A stretch of DNA of 64,000 bases from JAUSIF01 sp963711595 (GTDB lineage Bacteria > Pseudomonadota > Alphaproteobacteria > Rhizobiales > Xanthobacteraceae): NCBI GenBank assembly GCA_963711595.1, contig CAVQER010000001.1, positions 673,256 to 737,255 on the forward strand, read 5' to 3'. The position numbers were made by a program, and so were the translations under genes. Below, piece by piece: positions 35,005-44,228 of this stretch. Numbering within the stretch: the stretch's first letter is position 1; each line of letters opens with the position of its first letter. The notes under the pieces are model-generated. The model ran no database searches and was not told where the DNA came from. It saw only the letters and a program-made list of their open reading frames with translations.

Positions 35005-35421
35005 TCAGTCGAAGGAGCGGACCCGCCGCAAGTTTTTTACGTGCGAGCGATGTTTCTTCGTGTCGAGCCGCTGGCGCTTGGAGGATTTCGGCGGCCGTGT
35101 TTTCCGCCGTGGAACCGGGCGCTCCGCTGCCCTGCGAATCAGGTCGACCAGGCGTTCGCGCGCCTCGGCGCGGTTCCGCTCCTGGGTACGATGCGCGGTG
35201 GCGACGATCAACAGTACGCCGTCATTGGAGAGGCGCCGCCCCGCGAGCGTTCGCAGCCGAGCCCGCACGTCATCGGGCAGGGCCGAATTCGCTACATCAA
35301 AGCGGAGCTGCACCGCGGTCGAAACCTTATTGACGTTCTGTCCGCCGGGCCCAGAAGCACGCACGAAACTTTCGTCCAGCTCGCGCTCGTCAATACTGAT
35401 GTGGTCGTTGACGCGGATCAT
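35005..35421 (-). CDS. arfB: Alternative ribosome-rescue factor B (peptidyl-tRNA hydrolase)
   Basis: 138 residues. The catalytic GGQ loop is at residues 26-28 in 'RASGPGGQNVNKV', and the long basic C-terminal tail ('RRKTRPPKSSKRQRLDTKKHRSHVKNLRRVR' in pieces) that enters the empty mRNA channel is present. ArfB (YaeJ) hydrolyses peptidyl-tRNA on stalled ribosomes. This is a full-length family member. It lies 14 bases after pgi and 105 bases before mutL on the same strand. Confidence 0.95.
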   Translation of the reverse strand: MIRVNDHISIDERELDESFVRASGPGGQNVNKVSTAVQLRFDVANSALPDDVRARLRTLAGRRLSNDGVLLIVATAHRTQERNRAEARERLVDLIRRAAERPVPRRKTRPPKSSKRQRLDTKKHRSHVKNLRRVRSFD

Positions 35422-35435
35422 GGGGTCGAAATCCG

Positions 35436-36755
35436 CTATTCGCGGCCCGCGAGATACTGCTTCGCCAGAACCTTGCCCTGCTCTACCGCTGGCTGGTCAA
35501 AGGGATCCACGCCAAGCAAATGCGCAGCGATGACCGTCTCCAACATGAAGTGCATCATCAGTGCGCCGAGCGCGCGCTCGTTGAGCTGTTCGACTTGTAT
35601 CGTGCGGACCGGTCGGCCGTTCTTGGCGAGCGTGTCGGCGGTCGCCCGCCCCTGAGCGGCGACGAGGTCGCCGATGGTCTTGTCGCCGAGCCCCGGTTCT
35701 CCCGCACTTTCGGCCAGCACCTTTTCCATGCGCGGACCCGTCCCTGCGATACCTGTCGTGATTACGGTGAAAAGCTTGTCGCGCGGGCCATCGAGCCAAA
35801 GCTGCAACTGACTGTGCTGATCGACGGGGCCGAGTGCCGCGATGGGTGCCGCGCCCTTGCCGTTCTTGCCGAGGCTCTCGGCCCAGAGCTGAACCCACCA
35901 CTTCGTAAACCGCTCGAGACGATCCGCGTAAGCCACCATGACACGAATCATTTTTCCTTCGGCGGCAGCTGCCGCCGACAGGGCGGCACCCACGGCCGGC
36001 GCGATGTCCTTCGCCGGCCTGCCGAGGATCAACGGCGAAAGCACCTCGCGCGCGCCCGCACGAATTTCCTTCGCGTCGAGACCGAGCACGAGCGCCGGCA
36101 GAAGGCCCACGTTCGATAGCGCCGAGAACCGGCCGCCGACACCGGGGTCATGGTCGAGGACGCGGCAATTTTTCGACTCGAGCAGCGCACGCAATCCCTT
36201 GCGGCCGGCCCCGCCCGGTTCGGAAAGTCCGATCAGATGCTCCGGTAACTTCCCACCGAGTCCGGCACGTTCGAGCGCGGTTATCACGGCGATCGTCTGC
36301 ATCAACGTCTCTGGCGTCCCGCCGGATTTCGAGATCGCGACGAAGCGCGTGGTCGCGAGGGGCAGACGCTCGAGCAGCCTGCCGAAGGTCAGCGGATCGA
36401 GATTGTCGAGGAAGTGAATGCGCGGCGGATCGCGCAGGGCGTCGAGGCCGGGGACGGCGTAGTCGGCGAGTTGCGCGATCGCCTGGCCGCCGAGGCTCGA
36501 ACCACCGGTGCCGAGAAAGACCAAGTCGCTCGATTGTGCGAGGGCGCGAGCTGTATCGGCAAGCGCATCGAGGTCGTCCGTCTTCTCGGGAAGCCGAAGA
36601 ATCGGGAGCGAGCGCTTCGAGTAGGCGGACCGCAAGTCGGCGAATGCCTCCTCGGTGCGGCGAAGCTGATCGAGATAGGCGCGCCCGGGAATGCCGCCTT
36701 GGCCGATACCGCTTTGCAGCGCCCGTTCGACGGATTGGACATAAGGCATCGGCAT
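35436..36755 (-). CDS. pgi: Glucose-6-phosphate isomerase
   Basis: 439 residues, a short-form PGI lacking part of the N-terminal region of the E. coli enzyme. Sugar isomerase (SIS) motifs 'FLGTGGSSLGGQAIAQLADYA' and 'FVAISKSGGTPETLMQT' are clear; 'VGGRFSALSNVGLLPALVLGLD' and 'GPVDQHSQLQLWLDGPRDKLF' give the PGI signatures, with the catalytic His in 'DQHSQ'. Interconverts glucose-6-phosphate and fructose-6-phosphate. It is 9 bases after potI, so it may be transcribed with the transporter genes. Confidence 0.95.
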   Translation of the reverse strand: MPMPYVQSVERALQSGIGQGGIPGRAYLDQLRRTEEAFADLRSAYSKRSLPILRLPEKTDDLDALADTARALAQSSDLVFLGTGGSSLGGQAIAQLADYAVPGLDALRDPPRIHFLDNLDPLTFGRLLERLPLATTRFVAISKSGGTPETLMQTIAVITALERAGLGGKLPEHLIGLSEPGGAGRKGLRALLESKNCRVLDHDPGVGGRFSALSNVGLLPALVLGLDAKEIRAGAREVLSPLILGRPAKDIAPAVGAALSAAAAAEGKMIRVMVAYADRLERFTKWWVQLWAESLGKNGKGAAPIAALGPVDQHSQLQLWLDGPRDKLFTVITTGIAGTGPRMEKVLAESAGEPGLGDKTIGDLVAAQGRATADTLAKNGRPVRTIQVEQLNERALGALMMHFMLETVIAAHLLGVDPFDQPAVEQGKVLAKQYLAGRE

Positions 36756-36764
36756 TGCAGAACC

Positions 36765-37565
36765 TCAGGCGGCGCGTGCGCCGGAAATGATCTGACGCTT
36801 CATCGCGAGCGTCGCGGTGATCACCGTCAACGTCACTACTGCAATAAAGATCGTGCTTACTGCGTTAATTTCCGGGGTCACGCCGAGCCTGACCTGACTA
36901 TAGATGCGCATCGGCAGCGTCGTCGCGCCGGGACCGGTCGTAAAGCTCGCGATTACCAGGTCATCGAGGGAAAGCGTGAAAGCGAGTATCCAGCCTGCAG
37001 CGACCGCCGGAAAGATAATCGGAAGCGTCACGCTCATGAATGTCCGCAGCGGCGGGGCGCCGAGGTCCATTGCCGCCTCCTCCAGGTTGCGATCAAAGCT
37101 GACGAGCCGGGACTGAACCACCACCGCGACGAAGCACATCGTGAAGCTGATATGCGCGAGCGTCACGGTCCAGAATCCGCGGTCGAGATCGATCGCAACG
37201 AACAGAAGCAGTAACGACAAGCCGGTGATCACCTCGGGCATCACGAGAGGCGCATAGATCATTCCCGAGAACAAAGTACGTCCGGGAAATCGTCCCAGTC
37301 GAGTCAGTGCAACCGCCGCGAGGGTGCCGAGAATCGTTGCGACGGTGGCCGAGACAAGGGCGACGCGGATGGTGACCCATGCGGCGTCGAGGAGCGGCTG
37401 GTTGTGCCAAATCTCTGCGTACCAACGGGTCGAGAAGCCGCCCCAGACCGTGACGAGACGGGAATCATTGAAGGAGAAGACGACGAGGAGGACGATCGGC
37501 AAATAGAGGAACGCGAAGCCGAGCACGAGCGACGTGACATTGAAGAAGTTGAGGCCCTTGCGCAT
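36765..37565 (-). CDS. potI: ABC transporter permease, spermidine/putrescine type
   Basis: 266 residues from ATG 37565; the upstream open frame lies over the antisense of potH. Six membrane helices of the binding-protein-dependent permease family (MetI-like), with the EAA loop 'NLEEAAMDLGAPPLRTFMSVTLPIIFPAVAAG' in pieces that couples to the ATPase. The 'VFSFNDSRLVTVWGGFSTRWY' opening is characteristic of PotC/PotI. Substrate (polyamine or related) is inferred; no periplasmic binding protein gene is found next to it. Confidence 0.9.
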   Translation of the reverse strand: MRKGLNFFNVTSLVLGFAFLYLPIVLLVVFSFNDSRLVTVWGGFSTRWYAEIWHNQPLLDAAWVTIRVALVSATVATILGTLAAVALTRLGRFPGRTLFSGMIYAPLVMPEVITGLSLLLLFVAIDLDRGFWTVTLAHISFTMCFVAVVVQSRLVSFDRNLEEAAMDLGAPPLRTFMSVTLPIIFPAVAAGWILAFTLSLDDLVIASFTTGPGATTLPMRIYSQVRLGVTPEINAVSTIFIAVVTLTVITATLAMKRQIISGARAA

Positions 37566-37570
37566 TGGGC

Positions 37571-38482
37571 TCAACGTCCCGCTTCCAGCGAGCGCGCCTG
37601 GATGTTCTGGTAGAGCACCATCGGCACGACGAGGACGATCAGAAGCAGCACCGCGATCGCGGAAGCGGTGCTCCACGAACGATTGACGAAGAATTCGGTC
37701 CAGAGCGTGCGACCGATCATCAGCGTATCCGAGCCACCGAGAAGATCCGGAATCACGAACTCGCCGACTGCCGGAATGAAGCAAAGCAACGCCCCGGCGA
37801 TGAGACCGGGCACCGACAGCGGGAATGTTACGAGCCAGAAGCTTTTCCACGGGGGCGCGCCGAGATCGGCGGCCGCCTCAAGGAGTGACTCGTCGTGACG
37901 ATCGAGCGCTGCATAGAGCGGCAACACCATGAACGGCAGATACGAATAGACGATACCCAGCACGACGGAGGAATTCGTCGCCAGCATTTCCAGCGGCTCC
38001 TGGGTGAGACCGAGCCCGACCAGCAACTGATTGACGATGCCTTCCCGCGCAAGAATTCCCATCCAAGCGTAAATGCGGATGAGGAACGAAGTCCAGAACG
38101 GCAGGATGACCAGCAGGATCAGGATCGGGCGCCACGCGAGCGGTGAGCGTGCCATCGCATACGCGATCGGGTACCCGACCAGCATCAAGATAAAGGTCGA
38201 GAGACCGGCGATTGCAACACTCTGCAAATAGGATTGCACGTAGAGCGGATCGGTGAGAACGAATGCGTAGTTCTCGAAATCAAATGCCGCCACGAACTCG
38301 CGAAGGCCCGCCCATCCCGCGGAGAAATCCAGAACCGGAGCATAGGGCGGTTGCGCGAGAACATCATCCGACAGGCTGATCTTGAGAACGATCAGGAACG
38401 GAATGAGAAAAAAGAACGCGAGCCAAAGATAAGGAACGGGCACGATCAACGCGCGTCCGCCGAGGCCCGTGTTGCTGGTCAT
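37571..38482 (-). CDS. potH: ABC transporter permease, spermidine/putrescine type
   Basis: 303 residues, six core helices plus one N-terminal. The EAA loop 'DESLLEAAADLGAPPWKSFWLVTFPLSVPGL' in pieces sits near residue 205, and 'YLWLAFFFLIPFLIVLKISLSDD' opens the protein as in PotB/PotH. It forms the membrane channel with the potI product. It is 12 bases downstream of potG and 5 before potI. Confidence 0.9.
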   Translation of the reverse strand: MTSNTGLGGRALIVPVPYLWLAFFFLIPFLIVLKISLSDDVLAQPPYAPVLDFSAGWAGLREFVAAFDFENYAFVLTDPLYVQSYLQSVAIAGLSTFILMLVGYPIAYAMARSPLAWRPILILLVILPFWTSFLIRIYAWMGILAREGIVNQLLVGLGLTQEPLEMLATNSSVVLGIVYSYLPFMVLPLYAALDRHDESLLEAAADLGAPPWKSFWLVTFPLSVPGLIAGALLCFIPAVGEFVIPDLLGGSDTLMIGRTLWTEFFVNRSWSTASAIAVLLLIVLVVPMVLYQNIQARSLEAGR

Positions 38483-38494
38483 CGTCGCCTCGCC

Positions 38495-39661
38495 CTAATG
38501 CGTCAGCACAACGCCGGCCTCGGACGTCCAACTCAGAAAGACCTTGTCGTTCCAGGCGATCGGTTGATCGCTGACGCGGGTCATGTTGGGACGCGCCGCC
38601 TTGAACACCACACCGTTCTCGAGGGTCACACGATAAATGGAGAAGTCGCCAAGATAGGCGATGCCGGTGACGACCCCGCGCACCGTGTTTTCGGCTGCGT
38701 CTACCGGCTTGCGGACGGTGATCCTCACTTTCTCCGGGCGCAACGCGATCGTTACGCCCGTTCCTGATGCCACACTTTCATCTGCACTGGCGCGCAGAGG
38801 CGTAGCGATCATTTCGCTTTGCAGCAGGAGTCCCCTGTCGTCACGCCCACTCACCTTCGCTTCGATCAGATTCACGTCGCCAATGAACTCGGCGACGTAG
38901 CGTGTGGCTGGTTGCTCGTAGATTTCCGCCGGCGTCCCCATCTGCACGATGCGGCCGTGCTCCATCACGGCGATGCGGTCGGCCACCGCCATAGCCTCTT
39001 CCTGATCGTGCGTGACGATCATGAACGTCATGCCGAGCTTGACCTGCAGTTCCATCAACTCGAATTGGGTCTGTTCGCGCAATTGCTTGTCGAGCGCTGC
39101 AAGCGGTTCATCAAGTAGCAGCACCTTCGGCCGTTTCGCGAGCGAGCGGGCGAGCGCCACGCGCTGACGCTGGCCGCCGGAAAGCTGATCGGGTTTTCGC
39201 CGTTCGAGGCCCGTGAGATTGACGAGGTTCAGCATCTCGTCGACGCGGGCGGCAATCTCTTCTCTCGACGTGCGCTCCTGACGAAGGCCGAAAGCAACGT
39301 TGTCGAACACGCTCATGTGCGGGAACAGAGCATACGACTGGAACATCAGATTTACCGGTCGCCGGTATGGGGGAACGCCCGCCAGATCCTCACCGCGAAG
39401 CAGGACGCGTCCCGCGGCCGGCGTCTCGAAGCCAGCGAGCAAGCGCATCAGCGTGGTCTTGCCGCAGCCCGACGGACCGAGCAACGCAAAGAATTCCCGC
39501 TCGTAAATACTGAGCGACAGATCGTCGATCGCAGTGACGGCGCCGAAGCGCTTCGTCACGCGCTCGAAACGGATCAGCGGCGCGAGGGATAAATCCTTCC
39601 ACGGCGCGAATTCGCGCGGCGCGCCGGCGGCTTTCGAATCTCGATCAGCAACGACATTCAT
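38495..39661 (-). CDS. potG: ABC transporter ATP-binding protein, spermidine/putrescine type
   Basis: 388 residues from ATG 39661. Walker A 'GPSGCGKTTLMRLLAGFE', Q-loop 'MFQSYALFPHMSVFDNVAFGL', signature 'LSGGQRQRVALARSLA', Walker B 'VLLLDEPLAALDKQLR' and switch His 'IVTHDQEEAM', followed by a C-terminal TOBE domain, all as in PotA/PotG. Drives uptake through the two permeases encoded downstream. Start choice rests on lack of homology further upstream in the frame. No potF-like binding protein is in the run; the gene before it is glpD. Confidence 0.92.
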   Translation of the reverse strand: MNVVADRDSKAAGAPREFAPWKDLSLAPLIRFERVTKRFGAVTAIDDLSLSIYEREFFALLGPSGCGKTTLMRLLAGFETPAAGRVLLRGEDLAGVPPYRRPVNLMFQSYALFPHMSVFDNVAFGLRQERTSREEIAARVDEMLNLVNLTGLERRKPDQLSGGQRQRVALARSLAKRPKVLLLDEPLAALDKQLREQTQFELMELQVKLGMTFMIVTHDQEEAMAVADRIAVMEHGRIVQMGTPAEIYEQPATRYVAEFIGDVNLIEAKVSGRDDRGLLLQSEMIATPLRASADESVASGTGVTIALRPEKVRITVRKPVDAAENTVRGVVTGIAYLGDFSIYRVTLENGVVFKAARPNMTRVSDQPIAWNDKVFLSWTSEAGVVLTH

Positions 39662-39683
39662 TGAGGTCTGATTAGCGGGGAAG

Positions 39684-41207
39684 TCAGCGCGGCTCAACCT
39701 TAACTGCCGGGGACCGTTGGCCGGACGCGCCGTTCGCCATCGCCGCGTGCAGGGCCTCGACCTCGCTGTCGGACGCGACAAGTCCGAGCTTCGTCCGGCG
39801 CCAAAGCACGTCTTCGACCGAAACGGCCCACTCATTTTCCCGCAAATGGGCGAGCTCGGCCTGATACAGATTTGCGACGATACGCCCGCCGAGGTCCTCG
39901 AGACGCTTGGCGTCGCCGAGCAGCCCCCAGGCGAGCGTCCCGTAGCTGCGAGCCAACCGCCGGACATGCGCCTCGGACAGATAGGAATGCACGCGGCGGA
40001 GTTCCTCAATGAGGCCTTCGACCCCGCCCTGGCCGAGATCGCCACCGGGGAGGACTTCGCGATAAGTCCAGGCGGGACCGATCACGAGCCACTGTTTCAG
40101 CCGGTCGACGACCTTCTCGGAGAGTGCGCGATAGGTCGTGAGCTTGCCCCCGAAGATCGACAGCAGCGGCGGCTCTCCGTACTGGGCGTCGACGTCGATC
40201 CAGTAGTCGCGCGTCACTTCGGACGGCCGGGTACTGCCATCGTCGACGAGCGTACGCACGCCGGCAAAGGTCCACTTCACCTTTGAGGGCCGGACCTGCG
40301 TGCGGAAGAAAGAGCTCGCCGCGTTGCAGAGATAGAGAATCTCCTCCGAGCTCGCGGCAACCTCTGAGGTGTTGCTTGGCAACTCGACTTCGGTCGTTCC
40401 AATCAGTGTGAAGTCGTCGGCAAACGGGACGGCAAAAACGAACCGCTGGTCATCGTTCTGAAAGACGTAAGCGCGGTCGTGCGCATGAAGACGCGGGACG
40501 ACGATATGGCTGCCCTTGACGAGACGCGCGTGCGCGCCAGGTCGCCGGCGGAGCACGGTTTCCACTACGCGCGCGACCCACGGACCGGTGGCATTCACGA
40601 GGGCGCGCGCGGTAACCGTCTCACGCTTGCCGCCGGACTGGATGACGAGATGCCACCGCCCATCCTCGCGCCGCGCGGCCGCGCACCGAGCGCGCGGCCG
40701 AATGACAGCACCCTTTTCGCGGGCGCCGATCGCGGTCGCGACGACGAGCCGGGCATCATCGGCAATACAGTCCGAATATTCGAACCCGAGACCGAAACCC
40801 GATTTCAGCGGGGCGCCGGCCGGGTCGTCCGCGAGGTCGAGCGCACGCGTTCGCGGCAGGCGCCCGTCCGTGCCGAACCAGTCATACAGCCTGAATCCCG
40901 CTCGGAGCATCCAGGCCGGCCGCATGCCGCGAACGTGCGGCAGGACAAACCGCATCGGCGAGACGAGGTGGGGCGCCAGCGTCAGCAGATGCGCCCGCTC
41001 CCGCAAGGATTCGCGCACCAGGCGGAAATGAAAGTTTTCGAGATAGCGCAGGCCGCCATGGATCAGCTTGGTCGAAACCGAGGAGGTCGCCGAGGCGAGA
41101 TCGCCTTGCTCGGCCAGAAACACCGTCAGGCCGCGGCCCGCGGCGTCGCGTGCAATGCCGCACCCGTTGATCCCGCCACCGATTATCGCGACGTCGTAAT
41201 CCGCCAT
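39684..41207 (-). CDS. glpD: Aerobic glycerol-3-phosphate dehydrogenase
   Basis: 507 residues from ATG 41207, the normal GlpD length. FAD dinucleotide fold 'YDVAIIGGGINGCGIARDAAGRG' at the N-terminus, 'SSVSTKLIHGGLRYLENFHFRLV' and 'SIFGGKLTTYRALSEKV' are GlpD signatures; the C-terminal domain 'AHLRENEWAVSVEDVLWRRTKLGL' is complete. Oxidises glycerol-3-phosphate to dihydroxyacetone phosphate at the membrane, feeding electrons to ubiquinone. It is 22 bases upstream of potG and probably leads that minus-strand run. Common names alone do not explain why it is joined to a polyamine-type importer. Confidence 0.95.
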   Translation of the reverse strand: MADYDVAIIGGGINGCGIARDAAGRGLTVFLAEQGDLASATSSVSTKLIHGGLRYLENFHFRLVRESLRERAHLLTLAPHLVSPMRFVLPHVRGMRPAWMLRAGFRLYDWFGTDGRLPRTRALDLADDPAGAPLKSGFGLGFEYSDCIADDARLVVATAIGAREKGAVIRPRARCAAARREDGRWHLVIQSGGKRETVTARALVNATGPWVARVVETVLRRRPGAHARLVKGSHIVVPRLHAHDRAYVFQNDDQRFVFAVPFADDFTLIGTTEVELPSNTSEVAASSEEILYLCNAASSFFRTQVRPSKVKWTFAGVRTLVDDGSTRPSEVTRDYWIDVDAQYGEPPLLSIFGGKLTTYRALSEKVVDRLKQWLVIGPAWTYREVLPGGDLGQGGVEGLIEELRRVHSYLSEAHVRRLARSYGTLAWGLLGDAKRLEDLGGRIVANLYQAELAHLRENEWAVSVEDVLWRRTKLGLVASDSEVEALHAAMANGASGQRSPAVKVEPR

Positions 41208-41515
41208 GCTTACTCTCGTCCCACCCACGCTGAGGGTGCAGAACAAAGGTGACCGTACCGTGAGTATTCACAGCGGCGCGGGCCGCGACCAGTCGCGCGA
41301 CAAACCTTTGAAATGGCCGCGTTTCGCGGCGAGGCGAACTGACGGTTGCGTGCAATTTCGGCGTCAACGGCGGCAAAGTGGGATGGACGCTGCCCACTGT
41401 CCTCGCGCAGCGCGAGGCACGCCGTCGCGGCTGACAGTCGGGCCGTTACAATGTAGAGGTGCCGCAGGAACCAGAACCGCAGCTCGAGTGCGGCACGGGA
41501 GGGGACGTTCAGATC
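41208..41515. other. Divergent intergenic region, glpD / MetE-like gene
   Basis: About 308 bases. It must carry the promoters for the minus-strand glpD-pot run and the plus-strand MetE-like run. A short perfect inverted repeat, CTCGCG-CAG-CGCGAG, is at 41403-41417. No clear promoter boxes were found, and I see no gene here; a GTG at 41459 in frame with the MetE-like gene is a possible but poorer start. Confidence 0.4.
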
Positions 41516-42700
41516 ATGTTGCGCGCGACCAAAGACATCATGCTGCCGACGACGATCACCGGGTCGCTGCCGCGACCGGTCTGGTACACGGAGAATCTCG
41601 GCACGCGCAATTTCCTCGATGCGATGGTGACCAATCAGTTCCGCGACCAGTACACGGACGCGGTGATGATCTACCTGAAGCAGCAGGAACTTGCAGGTCT
41701 CGATATCGTCACGGACGGCGACGCGCATTTCGACGCGGATGTGGGCGGCATGAGCTGGACGTCATATCCGGCACGCCACATGGACGGCTTTGATCGCCAT
41801 AACGCCATCCCGACGCTCGCGGGCAAGGGCGGACTGGGCTTTCCGCCCGGCCACATCCTGCACGACTACCTCGAGGCGCGCGTCATGCCGCCGATCACCG
41901 GGAAAGTCGGCCGCGGGGACCTGCAATACAAGGCCATGTGGAAGGCGGCGCAGCGGCTGACGACGAAGCCGGTGAAATTCGGCACGATCGGTCCGGAGCT
42001 CGTCGCGTTCGCCGTTTCGGATCGCCACTACAAGACGATTCGCGATCGCATCGAGGCGATCGCCGACGCGCTCAACGAGGAACTGCACGACATCGCCGAC
42101 GCCGGCTGTGCCGCGATCCAGTTCGAGGAGCCGCAGATCCACCTTCTCGCGGCGCGCAACATCGTCGACGACGTGATCAATCCCGCCTACAGCGTGGAGG
42201 TGTTCAATCGCACGGTGAAGGGCCTGCGCGCAAAGACCGAGGTCTGGTGCCACTCGTGCTGGGGCAATCCCTCTCAGCAGCGCATGTTCGCCGAGGTGCA
42301 GAGCTACAAGAATTCGCTCGAGCTGATGAACAAGGTGGATGCCGACGTCGTCACGTTCGAGTCGGTCAGCGCCGACGGCATGGATCTCGAACTATTCGGC
42401 AAGATCATCACGGACAAGAAGGTCGCGATCGGCGTGATCGACCACCACACGCTGCAGGTCGAGCGGCCGGAAGCGATCGCCGACCACATCCGCCGCGCGC
42501 TCAAGTACATTCCGGCGGAACGGCTCGTGATCAGCTCGGATTGCGGCATGGGCCGCGAGGGCATGAGCCGGCGCCACGCCTACTACAAGATGGTGGCGCT
42601 CGTTCTCGGCACCAATATCGTGCGCAAGGAACTCGGCCTGCCAGTGGCAGATGTGCTCGCGGCGGATGGCCGGTATTCGCTGGTGGAAAAAGCCAAGTAA
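41516..42700 (+). CDS. Core-MetE-like methyltransferase (cobalamin-independent methionine synthase II family)
   Basis: 394 residues from ATG 41516. It corresponds to the C-terminal half of MetE only: TIM barrel with the zinc ligands in order H246 and C248 ('VWCHSCWGNPS'), E282 ('TFESVSADG') and C343 ('ISSDCGMGR'). 'FEEPQIHLLAARN' lies near the active site, and 'LPTTITGSLPRPVWY' opens the barrel. Core-MetE proteins lack the N-terminal folate-binding half and need other methyl donors or carry out unrelated methyl transfers, so the reaction is open. It heads a six-gene plus-strand run. Confidence 0.8.
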   Translation: MLRATKDIMLPTTITGSLPRPVWYTENLGTRNFLDAMVTNQFRDQYTDAVMIYLKQQELAGLDIVTDGDAHFDADVGGMSWTSYPARHMDGFDRHNAIPTLAGKGGLGFPPGHILHDYLEARVMPPITGKVGRGDLQYKAMWKAAQRLTTKPVKFGTIGPELVAFAVSDRHYKTIRDRIEAIADALNEELHDIADAGCAAIQFEEPQIHLLAARNIVDDVINPAYSVEVFNRTVKGLRAKTEVWCHSCWGNPSQQRMFAEVQSYKNSLELMNKVDADVVTFESVSADGMDLELFGKIITDKKVAIGVIDHHTLQVERPEAIADHIRRALKYIPAERLVISSDCGMGREGMSRRHAYYKMVALVLGTNIVRKELGLPVADVLAADGRYSLVEKAK

Positions 42701-42762
42701 AAATCGGCTAGGCTTGCTCCGGGACGGAACGTTCTCGGCAGCTTCGAGCGTGGGGGAGGGAA

Positions 42763-43146
42763 ATGAACTGGGCTCAGAATTTCGACCTGAACAACGGGTT
42801 CAACATCCTGAGGATCATGTGCGGATTGTTCTTCATTCCGCACCTGTTCGTGAAATTCAAGAACCAGGACTTCGTGAAGGACTTCATGGGCAAGGTCGGC
42901 CTGAATCCGCCGATCCTGTGGCTCTATGGCGCCTTCGTCATAGAGATCATCGTCACGATCGGCCTCGTCTTCGGCATATACACCGCACCCGTCGCAGTGC
43001 TCGCCGGCATCTTTCTGCTGGTCGCCGCCTGGGCGAGCTGGAAATTCTCTCAGGGCAAGTGGATCTGGAATTTCGGCGGCGCCGAGTATCCGCTGTTCTG
43101 GGCGATCTGCTGCTTCGTCGTCGCGATGCAAGCCTGGAGGATGTGA
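42763..43146 (+). CDS. DoxX family membrane protein
   Basis: 127 residues, four helices, with 'GFNILRIMCGLFFIPHLFVKFKNQDF' in pieces at the start and 'YGAFVIEIIVTIGLVFGIYTAP' in the middle, the DoxX pattern. Family members span the inner membrane and are linked to redox-stress responses or act as small subunits of other enzymes; the role here is unknown. AGGGA precedes the ATG by about 4 bases. It is 62 bases after the MetE-like gene. Confidence 0.85.
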   Translation: MNWAQNFDLNNGFNILRIMCGLFFIPHLFVKFKNQDFVKDFMGKVGLNPPILWLYGAFVIEIIVTIGLVFGIYTAPVAVLAGIFLLVAAWASWKFSQGKWIWNFGGAEYPLFWAICCFVVAMQAWRM

Positions 43147-43176
43147 GAGTTCGTCTCCAGCACGTAGGGTAGAATA

Positions 43177-44199
43177 GTGATCCGCGCGGCGATTGTTGGC
43201 ATGGGCTGGTGGGGACGGACTCTCGTCGAGTCCGTCCAGGACAGCGACAAGATTCGCTTCGTCGCCGGCGCCACTCGCACGCGCACGGCCGAAATCGAAG
43301 CGTTCGCCGCACAGCACAAATTGCGGATGGCGGCCGACTACGACGCAGTCCTGAAGGATAAGGAAGTCGACGCGGTCGTTCTCTGTACGCCGCACTCGAT
43401 GCACGATGAGCAGGTGGTCGCTGCGGCGAAAGCCGGGAAGCATGTCTTCTGCGAAAAGCCGTTTACGCTCACGAAAAAGGAAGCCGACGATGCGGTGGCC
43501 GCCGTGCGGAAGGCCGGCGTCACGCTCGGCCTCGGCTACAATCGTCGCTTCCATCCGGAAATGACCAAGCTGCGGAATCAGATCCGCTCGGGCGAGCTCG
43601 GGACAATTCTGCACGTCGAAGCCACAATGACGTTTCCCAACGCACTCCTGCTTAAGCCGTCGCACTGGCGTGCGCACAAGGATGAGACACCGGCCGGCGG
43701 ACTCACGCCGATGGGCGTGCATGCGGTGGACGGAATGATCGACCTCTGCGGCGAGATCGATCACGTCTTTGCGCAAAGCTTCCGCCGCGTCGTCGAGATC
43801 GAGTCCGACGATACGACCTCAATTCTCTTCCGAATGAAGGCGGGAATGTCCGGCTACCTCGGCACGATGACCGCGACGGGGGCCGGCTTCAGCTTCCAAG
43901 TATTCGGCTCGAAAGGATGGGTACGGCTCGAGGGCGTGACGCACGTCGCCGGCGCATCTTCCGAGGAGCGTCGCAAGCGGCTGTTCGGAACGTGCCAATT
44001 CCAGCCGGTGAAGGGCGAACGCCAGACCTGGCAGGCGGAAACGCTGGACCTGCCGCGCGTTGAGCTCGAGGCGTTCGCGGCGGCTTGCGAGGGCGGCCCG
44101 CCCTACCCGATCACGCTGGAAGAAATGGTGCACGGCTCGGCCGTCACCGAAGCGATCGTGCGCTCGGCGGCGTCCGGCAAAGTCGAGCGCATTCCCTGA
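43177..44199 (+). CDS. Gfo/Idh/MocA family oxidoreductase
   Basis: 340 residues from GTG 43177. NAD(P)-binding Rossmann opening 'AAIVGMGWWGRTLVESVQDS' and the family motif 'HVFCEKPFTLTKKEADDAV' (EKP, catalytic Lys) near residues 90-108; C-terminal alpha/beta domain follows ('GMSGYLGTMTATGAGFSFQVFGSKGW'). Enzymes of this family oxidise or reduce sugars, inositols and related polyols; substrate unknown. It is 29 bases before an EboE-like gene, suggesting they act on the same compound. Confidence 0.9.
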   Translation: MIRAAIVGMGWWGRTLVESVQDSDKIRFVAGATRTRTAEIEAFAAQHKLRMAADYDAVLKDKEVDAVVLCTPHSMHDEQVVAAAKAGKHVFCEKPFTLTKKEADDAVAAVRKAGVTLGLGYNRRFHPEMTKLRNQIRSGELGTILHVEATMTFPNALLLKPSHWRAHKDETPAGGLTPMGVHAVDGMIDLCGEIDHVFAQSFRRVVEIESDDTTSILFRMKAGMSGYLGTMTATGAGFSFQVFGSKGWVRLEGVTHVAGASSEERRKRLFGTCQFQPVKGERQTWQAETLDLPRVELEAFAAACEGGPPYPITLEEMVHGSAVTEAIVRSAASGKVERIP

Positions 44200-44228
44200 G
44201 CGGCCGAAGGAAAAAACAGGAGTAATCC

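Noticed and set aside
41403..41417. CTCGCG-CAG-CGCGAG inverted repeat as a terminator or operator
   Set aside because: Short, GC-only and without T-run; such repeats are expected by chance in this base composition.
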